Assembly: GCA_012934845.2 (NCBI GenBank)
Contig: WNNJ02000368.1
Coordinates: 1-64,000, forward strand
Direction: 5' to 3'
Source: Pomphorhynchus laevis
Taxonomy: Eukaryota > Acanthocephala > Palaeacanthocephala > Echinorhynchida > Pomphorhynchidae
Length of the DNA stretch: 64,000 nucleotides
The notes under the pieces are model-generated. The model did no database searches. It was not told where the DNA came from and was given only the letters and a program-made list of their open reading frames with translations. Numbering within the stretch: position 1 is the stretch's first letter; each line of letters begins with the position of its first letter. Below, piece by piece: positions 20,800 through 28,811 of this stretch. A program made the position numbers and the translations under genes.

Positions 20800-23628
20800 T
20801 TAAGCATCAATCAAAGTTAGGCGATTTCCTAGTCCTCCTTTGTCGACTTGTTCTAAAGGCCACGAAGATAATACGGGGCATGCGAAAGCATGCAAAAGAG
20901 CTGAACACTCTTTTGAGCAAAATCGACAGCGACAGTGAGTCGAGCGAGAGTGAAAAGGGAGTCGAATTGAACAAAATTTGGCGTGGTAGCCGTCTAAAGA
21001 TAAACGCCAAACCAGCGGACGCTTTTGGTATCTTGGATTTCTCCAAGCTGATTGAGTATAAACAGGCGTCAAAAAGATATCTGGATCTAGGCTAAGTATT
21101 TTGTTATCGAATAGCCGTCGGGCTTCCAAATACGCTGTGGTTTCACCAAGGCGAAATCGATTGCAAAGTTTGACCGAGAGTGGTATCGATTTACTAAGCA
21201 CCGCAACAGCTGTAGAAGAACACTTCGATGATACTCCTAATATCCTTTTTAGGTAGCGCCAAAAACATTTATCAATGATCTGAAAATCTCCTAAGGTCAA
21301 ATCCGACCAAAAGCATCGAATCCCGTAACTCAGAATCGGAAGCAACATCACATCAAAGTATTTGATCGCGCCTTCGAAGGACATAAGACCAAGCTTCGAT
21401 GCCGTATAAGCTGACGTTACAACTTTCGCCGATTGGCGCAATAAGTGGCTTCTGAAACACCACCGAGATGAGAGTTCAAAGCCTAGATATCGATACGAAT
21501 TAACAAATTCTATCGATGTTGCATTCAGAAAAAGCACATCATCACGACAGCGGGGCCCACCTCGCCGAAATTTTATAATTTTCGTTTTGGAAGTGTTGAT
21601 CACTATTTTATTTGTCAGACAAAACTCAACGAGAGCTGTAATGGCTGATTGTGCTGAGCATCTATCCAACGTTATTAAGGCAAGATCGTCAGCATATAAA
21701 ATTGGCACTACATTGGAAGCGGCGAAACGAACATGATCTGGGAGATCCATCAAGAAGAAGGAAAATAACAGCGGGCTGAGAGGATCTCCTTGCTGGACTC
21801 CACGACTAGCAGTCAAAGGGCCCGAATAATTAACTCCGTCGTAAATGCGCATCGAACTAGGACGCAATATTCTTTCAAGAAGAAATAGAAAGTCTCCATG
21901 AACATTTACTCTCTCATGAAGCTTGGTTAATAGCAAGGTTCTATCAATCGAGTCGAACGCTTTCGCAAAATCAACAAAAATGCTATACAAAGATGAATGC
22001 TTATCAAAAGTATCGAGAACAAGTGACCGAAGAACTGAGAGAGCACTCATAGTAGAATGATTTATACGAAATCCATGTTGCTCTGGAGGAAGAAGAAAAC
22101 TACGAAATCTCGACAAACGTACGGCCATCAAATTAGATAGAACTTTATACGAATGATTTAGTAGAGCTATCCCTCTATAAGAATTTCGACACGAAGGATC
22201 TCCCGAACCTTTGAACAACACTTTGATAATGCTGTCACGCCAGCCATTTGGTATAGGCCAACCCCTAAGAATCGCGTTATAAAAGAATATCCAGTAGTCA
22301 GCGACCAATCCGAAAGTCTGATTAATATGTTCAACACACAGTTGATCAATTCCAGCAGCCTTTCTAGTAGCCATATTAGAGAGACAGCTCTTAATTTCAG
22401 CTAGGCTAAAGGGAGAATTGAGCGGATCATGGTCCGTGATAGGACAATAGAGATTGCATTCTTTAGGATCGAAGGAATTAGAATTAGACGAAGCCAAAAT
22501 TTCAGCGAAATGCTTGCGCCAATCTTCTAAAGGAAACTTAGAGGCAAGTTTACAAGTTTTGGGGCGTGCTAGCCATGGAGCGACCTCAGCTCTTAGAAGC
22601 ATTATCTGTTCTTCTCGTCTAAGCACATTCAGCCTGAATTGTCTAGTACTCTTATTATAAAATCTACGCAGAGTCACAAAATCCGTCCTGGACAATGAAA
22701 ATTCATTAGTCTTGTAGAATGAGAGTAGCATCCTCTGCAAAATTTTTAAATGGTTTGGTAGTCGATACGATCGGCTTCCATTATGTCGGATATTATTACA
22801 CGCGCGTAACAGTGTTTGGTGAAGCATAGTGTAACTGGCCGCTAGATCACCACCCAACAAGAGTCGCTTAGATTCATTCAAATGACTAAAGTTAATGGCG
22901 TCGACAACGATCCGCCTACTCTTGGGTTGGACGGGACAAAAATCACTTAGTGAAGTTGAGAATTCTTCAATGACACAAATTACCGGTTTATGTTTTCGTC
23001 GTAAAGCCCATGCTACATCGAAATCTAAGCATGTATCATGAATACCAACGTTCGAGAATATTAAATCTAGACAGCTCCTAGTTTCACCCATTTCATAAGT
23101 CCAACCCTCGATAGGAACGTGAAGAGTTAGATTGTGCGAAAAGAAGAATTCCTTTAGTAAATTAAGCTTCAGAGGGGATCTAGAAGAGGTAGCGTTGAAG
23201 TCACCGGCAACAACTATGGGTTTATTACGAGATGAGTTTAAGAGAATCTCAGACAACTCATTAATAATATCAGAAGCGTCTAACGACGGCTTGAAGTAGC
23301 AGGCGATAATGACAATGCTCGGAGTGTCCAAATAAACTGAATTCTCGAATGTTTTGTAAGACCACTCACTAAAAGAACCATTGATTGCCAAAATAACACC
23401 TCCACTAGGTCGACCGCGATCACCAAGAGTGGCCAGAATTTCAAAGCAATAAAATGAGTTTAATTTTACCGGCGATGTTGTGAAAGTCTCCAATAGAACT
23501 GCAATATCAAAGGAGGTCAAATAACTAGCAAATCCTTCATTCATAAGAGTTTCAAGACCTTCCACGTTAAATAATAAAAGACGACGAAGGCAAGAATCTG
23601 ACGCTGCACGAGGAAAAGTTTGTGATTG
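20800..23628 (-). CDS. LINE-D ORF2: APE endonuclease-RT with C-terminal zinc knuckle
   Basis: An open frame of about 942 codons directly follows the ORF1 stop in the same frame. EN: LLLFNVEGLETL, IAVLLETFTTS, RGRPSGGVILAI, IIACYFKPS, IVVAGDFNATSS. At the SDH position it reads ALRRKHKPVICVI, so the usual serine-aspartate pair is not obvious. RT: RKAAGIDQLCVEHI, NSYRGIALLNHSYKVLS, QHGFRINHSTMSAL, FVDFAKAFDSIDR (motif A), RGVQQGDPLSPLLFSFF (B), ILYADDLALIT (C). A knuckle CRCRFCSKECSALLHAFAC lies near the end. The first in-frame ATG is about 27 codons in (MNEGF), inside the EN fold, so translation probably starts by read-through or reinitiation. The clade is undetermined; the knuckle recalls I/Jockey-group LINEs. 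Confidence 0.82.
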   Translation of the reverse strand, partial: QSQTFPRAASDSCLRRLLLFNVEGLETLMNEGFASYLTSFDIAVLLETFTTSPVKLNSFYCFEILATLGDRGRPSGGVILAINGSFSEWSYKTFENSVYLDTPSIVIIACYFKPSLDASDIINELSEILLNSSRNKPIVVAGDFNATSSRSPLKLNLLKEFFFSHNLTLHVPIEGWTYEMGETRSCLDLIFSNVGIHDTCLDFDVAWALRRKHKPVICVIEEFSTSLSDFCPVQPKSRRIVVDAINFSHLNESKRLLLGGDLAASYTMLHQTLLRACNNIRHNGSRSYRLPNHLKILQRMLLSFYKTNEFSLSRTDFVTLRRFYNKSTRQFRLNVLRREEQIMLLRAEVAPWLARPKTCKLASKFPLEDWRKHFAEILASSNSNSFDPKECNLYCPITDHDPLNSPFSLAEIKSCLSNMATRKAAGIDQLCVEHINQTFGLVADYWIFFYNAILRGWPIPNGWRDSIIKVLFKGSGDPSCRNSYRGIALLNHSYKVLSNLMAVRLSRFRSFLLPPEQHGFRINHSTMSALSVLRSLVLDTFDKHSSLYSIFVDFAKAFDSIDRTLLLTKLHERVNVHGDFLFLLERILRPSSMRIYDGVNYSGPLTASRGVQQGDPLSPLLFSFFLMDLPDHVRFAASNVVPILYADDLALITLDRCSAQSAITALVEFCLTNKIVINTSKTKIIKFRRGGPRCRDDVLFLNATSIEFVNSYRYLGFELSSRWCFRSHLLRQSAKVVTSAYTASKLGLMSFEGAIKYFDVMLLPILSYGIRCFWSDLTLGDFQIIDKCFWRYLKRILGVSSKCSSTAVAVLSKSIPLSVKLCNRFRLGETTAYLEARRLFDNKILSLDPDIFLTPVYTQSAWRNPRYQKRPLVWRLSLDGYHAKFCSIRLPFHSRSTHCRCRFCSKECSALLHAFACPVLSSWPLEQVDKGGLGNRLTLIDA

Positions 23629-24156
23629 TCATATGAGGGGCAACTGTGACCGCCCTATCCCATTTTCCCCAGTAGATGATTCCAAACGTGTTCCTAAGCG
23701 TACCACTTTATTGTTACGGATCACAAAGCGAACTGACGTATTGTTTTCCCTCGCCACCTTAAGTTGATCGAGAAGGATGTTACGCGCATCACGTTCCGCT
23801 GGGGAGAGGTCAGCACTGACGTATACATTTTGGAAGAGCTCAGAGTCTTTTAAGCATCTTCCTCGCTTCAGAATTAATGTACTAACCGCTTCGTTAGTTG
23901 TGAGTAAAAGCCAGGGTGGTGAATCACTCTTCTGAGCCCGAAAGCGGTGCACCCTAATCGAAATATTTTTGTCCAGATGAATGTCCAACGATGCAAGCAA
24001 CGCCTGAACATTCTCCACCTCATTAGAAGCAACCGGTAGACCTCGAATAATAACGTTACGAGCTCTACGAGCCTGTCGATCAACTTCCTGAATAACCTCG
24101 AGAGGAGGAGCATCCTTCGACAAACTATTGGCAGCTAGAACAGATCGTGTGACCAT
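23629..24156 (-). CDS. LINE-D ORF1: RRM-like protein
   Basis: About 175 aa from an ATG at 24156. An RRM-like core is recognisable: RRARNVIIRGLPVASNEVEN, then ISIRVHRFR, PPWLLLTTNEAVST, LFQNVYVSADLSPAERDARN and SVRFVIRNNKVVRLG. This arrangement matches ORF1 RNA-binding proteins of other APE LINEs. The frame stays open a little upstream of the ATG and is cut by the neighbouring element, so the N-terminus may be lost. The stop is UGA followed by CAAUCA. Confidence 0.75.
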   Translation of the reverse strand: MVTRSVLAANSLSKDAPPLEVIQEVDRQARRARNVIIRGLPVASNEVENVQALLASLDIHLDKNISIRVHRFRAQKSDSPPWLLLTTNEAVSTLILKRGRCLKDSELFQNVYVSADLSPAERDARNILLDQLKVARENNTSVRFVIRNNKVVRLGTRLESSTGENGIGRSQLPLI

Positions 24157-24252
24157 ACGTTGTACTACGTTGGAAAACGATAGAGGCTTGCCAACCGAAG
24201 TATCTGGATGACTTAGTACTGCGCTAACCCCTTTAGTCGATTGTGCCTCCGA

Positions 24253-27200
24253 AAAATAATAATAATAATAATTTTTTTTTTATTTTATTTTTATTTTTTA
24301 AATAACAATACATTTATGATTTGTCATGTTTTACAATTCTAGCGTCTGGCTACAAACGCCCTGCATGGACATTGATACTACTCGAGCCATCATTCTCGAC
24401 AAACGGCATCTGTATGTGTGTATTATCTCGGCGTAATTCTGTGGTCCTTGCAAAGCATGCATTGATGCTACCTTTTTTAACACAGTGTTAGCCGCGTTTC
24501 CCAATCCACCCGTTGTTGACATAACAAATGGATGAAAATGAGCCCGCTCAATTCTGTTTATACGTTCTTTGTATTTGCCATTCTTCCTTTCCTCGTGATA
24601 TACAAAGGGATTTGACATGTGACTCGTTGCATACGATGGAGCAAAACTATTAAAAATGCAAATGTCCAGGAAGGACCGCTCCGTCACATGTCCGAATAGG
24701 CCGTTACACACAATGTCTGCCCTTGCATTACGATCCCTAGTCGTCGATGTTGCTTCAAATGACGTGGTCTCGGGTACATTCTGTAATATTGGTTCTTGGA
24801 TTACCCTTCGACATACTTTTTGAATTTGATTCGCAAGTTCACTCTTAATGCTATTGTGGCGTACAAATGTCATTCCTCCAGTTCTGCAAGACAGTATATG
24901 TGCGACTTCATTGCTTTTACCGCATTCACACCTTCCATGATTCGAGGTTTGCCAGTCATAACGAGCTAACAGAGCATCGTGAAACTCGCGAGTATTAAGG
25001 AACAAATCTTTAGCTCCGTGATTACTGCTGAGCCACGCCGAAGCTCCACTTTTGCTCGCGTTTTCAAAAATTGTAAATAGATCTCTGGGTGATAATTCTA
25101 TTATACTTTGCCTGTATCGTACTGTCTCTCTCTTGTTACATTCTTTGATTTCTTTGTATATTTGCTTCTGCTGGGTTTCCAAGTCATCACCTATTAGACC
25201 TTTCATTGCGGGATTACAAATCTTGACCGAGTTTTCATACTCTGAACCGCACGTTCTTAATTGGTTTATGATTCCCAGCCCTCCAAAACGATTCGGGAGT
25301 GATATTATCATCTCAGCTTCGTTGTCCTGACCTATGTATCCCAGCATTTCAGGTAGTACATCATTGAACAGCTTAGAGTGGAATGGCTTTAACCACGCTT
25401 GTTGCATATAGCACGTACGTTCAATATACGATAATTTGGGTTGTATCGCCTTTGTTAGAAGTAGATAGCTAGCGAAAGCCTCCTGAGTGCTAACGCTTTG
25501 TAGTTTATCTAAAGTATTCTTCCATTTCTCAACTAAATCTGAACATTTGTTGTGCACAAAATCATATTCTCCAATAAAACTTCCTAGATATTTAACTCCA
25601 TCCTTCCTCATAGCAACTCCTTGTTGAGTTAAAGCAACTGCAGCATTTTCAACTAAATCTTTATGAGCTAATAGTGTACACTTCCAGGGATTGATGAAGT
25701 ATCCAAAGGATGGACCACATCTCTGTAGCTCTTTCCATATTTTTTCCAATTCTGCTATTGTGCCGACGCATCCCCCGTCATCAGCATACCAAACGTGTTT
25801 CGCACCCGGCGCCACTTCCTTTAAACGGTTGATCAGAGGAATGGACGCCAGGGCAAAAGCTGCCATTGCTAGAGGATCACCCTGCGTAAAGCCTTCGGCG
25901 GAGTGTAGTACCGTACCATTCACGACCAGATCGGATGTGCGTCCATATGTGTTATGTAGGATTTTATCCAGGGATGGACAAATATATTTTATATTTCTGA
26001 GTGCCAGATTTCTGTTTATTTGGTTGAATGCATTTTTCGCGTCTATCAGGAGTATACATGAGTCTGGTGTCTTTTCAAATGCCTCTCGCATTGTGTGAAC
26101 CGCCACTTCCGTTCCACATCGCTGACCCGCACAAAGTTGAAAATTGTTACAAACAGAAGTGATATCTTTGGATACGTGGTTCAGTACTACTCGTCCAATG
26201 ATTCTTCGTAATGTTTCTCCAATTCCAACTGGCCTCACTCCTGGGTTCTTATCAAGAGGTACGAGGCGGCTGACTGTGTATGCATCTAATCGTATCGGAT
26301 CAATTGTGTCCATCGCTATTTTGATTGTAAATTCGCATATTTGGATAGCCAACTTGCTAGATGCGTTTCCATGATGTGTCAGAAAGTTTTTCCAGCCATT
26401 CGCGTCGACTCCAGACGGACCAGCAGATCCCGTTGTAATCCTCGCTGCATGGATAATGTCAGCTGGAGTCAGGTCACTGAATCTTACGTCATAGTGTTCA
26501 ACCCTGCCTTCTACATCGCCTTGTAGTACGAATTCTTCATTAGCAGGTTCAGGTGTAGGATGAAGATCTTTAAGAATTGATAACACGGTTTGGTTGTCTA
26601 TAATACTGTCTAAATCAAGAACACCTCGATTTTCTTTTGTATCTAGTGTCCGTGAAGCTTTACCTATCTTGCAATTTCGAACCAAGTTAATAATCCTCTT
26701 TATTTCGCATTTGGTTTTTCGACTTCCTAATTTAATTGAGTGATATTTCATTTTTTGTAAATATTCCGCTTCAGCCATGAGTTTTAGCAGATCATTATTT
26801 CTCCAAAGTGTGATTCTTCGCGCCAACGTTTTTCTTATAAAACTTGTCTTGCGACTTGGAATGCGTTGTAGAATTAGCTGGCACATTACCGTCGCCTGTT
26901 TTAGAGGATCGTAGTCAGTTCGCTTGTTGGTATTAAAGTGCGCGAAGCATTCAGTTAACATATCGATAAATTCCTTACTATCATTACAAATTGGTAAATC
27001 CATTAAATTTGGTATCCAATGCTTTAAATTATTGAATAATGTGTCGATTATATTTGCGGAGTTCTGGTGACTTAATGATCCAAAAATATGTCGGATAGCT
27101 TGTGATTGGTTTCTTGAATCGATTTGGGATCTTAGCGTTTTTTGAGATAAAGCTGCATCTACATCTGTGGTGGCAACGATTGAGTCATTCGAGTTGTGGG

Positions 27201-27305
27201 TTAGACAAGGATCAACTAGTTTGCGTGTACAGTGTGGGGCTACACAGTTTAAACATTGTTTCTTTGATTTTGCACAAGGACACCGAATACAACGGGCGGC
27301 ACTTC
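24253..27305 (-). mobile_element. CXC-4: RLE-type retrotransposon, 5'-truncated inside the finger
   Basis: The 3' tail is (AAT)n plus poly-T at 24258-24278 on +. The open frame continues upstream of its first methionine (27003) to about 27305 and there encodes ARCIRCPCAKSKKQCLNC and APHCTRK, the second part of the CXC finger. The element stops where LINE-A resumes. The 12-mer ACTTCAGTTTAC occurs on both sides of a short insert at 27299-27333, compatible with a target duplication. Confidence 0.8.
24331..27305 (-). CDS. CXC-4 protein: partial CXC finger, RT, CCHC knuckle, RLE
   Basis: 890 aa from the first methionine at 27003; the frame is open for about 100 more codons upstream, where the rest of the finger lies, so the natural start is lost. 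RT: GSAGPSGVDANGWKNFL, RPVGIGETLRRI, LLIDAKNAFNQINR (motif A), EGFTQGDPLAMAAF (B), HVWYADDGGCVG (C), GYFINPWKCTLL (D). Knuckle CECGKSNEVAHILSC, then GGMTFVRHNSIKSEL. RLE-like end: ARADIVCNG, RSFLDICIFNSFAPS, KNGKYKERINRIERA. It is more diverged from CXC-1/3 than they are from each other, and closer to CXC-5 (shared SLPNRFGGLGII-type block and VRPVGIGE motif). Confidence 0.83.
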
Positions 27306-27314
27306 AGTTTACTT

Positions 27315-27735
27315 CAGATATTACTTCAGTTTACAAGAGATATGTGTACAATGATTTATTACAGTTATGGCGAATGATCCATGTCTTTCCTGGTTATCCA
27401 CCGGAATCCGTTATTCTAAATGATCGCCCGAGCCACAGAGGACACTCTTTATCAGTTGTTGTGCAATCACACGGGAAATGTCATAGATACTTGCGATTAT
27501 CTCACAGAGCGGTAAACCTATGGAACCGATTGCCGAATTCGATCGTGTCTATGGCACAGTACAAATCTTTTCAGAATGCGCTGAGCATGTGGATAACAAG
27601 AGAAGATTCTTTGCAGAAAATATATAACTATATGTGACAATTTATTATTGCTGAACTACTTTTTTTTCTTTTTTTTTCTTTTCTTAATATTGTGAATAGA
27701 CAAAATTACTCTTTTATGTGTCAAAGTCTTGTAAT
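27315..27735 (+). pseudogene. LINE-A segment 4: ORF2 C-terminus and 3' UTR
   Basis: It reads TSVYKRYVYNDLLQLWRM, SHRGHSLSVVVQSHGK, YLRLSHRAVNLWNRLP and ends QKIYNYM* at 27637, matching the end of LINE-C ORF2 without gap after segment 3. The 3' UTR is T-rich (27656-27690) and ends in GTAATAAATAATAAT at about 27735, where the CXC-5 tail begins. Confidence 0.82.
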
Positions 27736-27739
27736 AAAT

Positions 27740-28692
27740 AATAATTTTTTTTTAATAATGAACAATTTATTAAAAATAATCATATTAACTTAGGTTCCCG
27801 CAAATGGGCCTCAAATTGAAATGTACGATCCCAGACTGGGCAATATAATACAAAAATAGTTTCTCAATGTGAAACAGTAGTTAACTCTGCCATCCGAATA
27901 GTCGCAGAGATCGTTCTTTGTGCGCTAAAGCATAATCGCCTTCGTATGTCAGAAATGCCGTTTACGTACGATTGTTTGCTTTTGATGGCAATATATCGTG
28001 CAGCTTTTGTTAATAAGAGATCCAATTCTCTCCCAATTCCAGCAGCAGTCGAAACAATGGCTGGTATGAAAATCCCATCCTCCACCAGTGAAACACGCTC
28101 GCCATATTTAGCCATCTTGCGATTTGAATGATAGTCGAATGTGGAACTGACAGTTTGGTGAGCATAGGATGGAGCTAAATGGTTGAAAACGCAAATGTCG
28201 ACATAAGACCGCAACATCCAACCCTCTGAAAAATTCATACACACAATGTCCATTCTCGCAGATCTATCCCTCGTTGTGGTGCTAGATGCAAACACTATAC
28301 CCTCATCTACTGGTCGTAATTCCACTTCCCGATCCATGCGATCATGCGCCTCACTTAGTATCGAGCCGATCGTGTCGCGTATGGCGTTGTGTCTGATAAT
28401 TGTTCCGCCGCCGACTCTACAAGAGAGTACATGTCTTAAGTTAAACACTTCTGAACATCGACAAATTCCCTTACTTTTAATTGGTATATTGTATCTTATC
28501 GCAAGTGCATCCAAAAACTGTTGCTTTTGTAAATAGAATCCAGACGGTTTCGAAGGAATAGATGTCAACCAAATTGAGGCATTCTTCTGTGCAGCATGCT
28601 GTATACTTCGAGCCATTTCTTCACTTGCATTTTCCAAAATTTGTTTCTTAAGTTGCTCGTATATATTCCGATTATTTTTCCGGTAACCATCA
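27740..28692 (-). pseudogene. CXC-5, 3' half: CCHC knuckle and RLE
   Basis: The frame from DLCDGYRKNNRNIYEQLKK through MENASEEMARSIQHAAQKN to the stop at 27864 gives the C-terminal third of a CXC protein: CRCSEVFNLRHVLSC, GGGTIIRHNAIRDTI, ARMDIVCMN, RSYVDICVFNHLAPS, KMAKYGERVSLVEDG. The 3' tail is poly-T/(AAT)n at 27733-27760 on +. The frame is interrupted at 28692 by LINE-E and continues at 33304. Confidence 0.85.
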
Positions 28693-28740
28693 CAAAGATC
28701 CTTTTAATAATAATACAATAATTTATTTAACGTGGCAAAT

Positions 28741-28757
28741 GCGTGCAAAATGCACGC
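28741..28757 (-). other. LINE-E 3'-terminal RNA hairpin
   Basis: GCGTGCA-AAA-TGCACGC is a perfect 7-bp stem with a 3-nt loop just before the 3' tail. The second copy has the same stem with one base pair exchanged (37251-37267). Stem-loops at this place are recognised by the RT in several LINE groups. Confidence 0.7.
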
Positions 28758-28811
28758 TTACATGACCACTAACAAACAAAAAAAAGAACATCAAAGATCA
28801 CAGGTAATTAG

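Larger units (their letters stand above)
20605..24252 (-). mobile_element. LINE-D: APE-type LINE, two ORFs in the same frame
   Basis: About 3.65 kb on -. The 3' tail is (ATT)4 at 20609-20620, next to a poly-T run. The 3' UTR is 20621-20799 and contains no gene. It holds ORF2 and an upstream ORF1, and is cut at the 5' side by the (AAT)n/poly-T tail of CXC-4 (24258-24278). Its ORF2 is clearly different from LINE-A, B, C and E. Confidence 0.82.
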
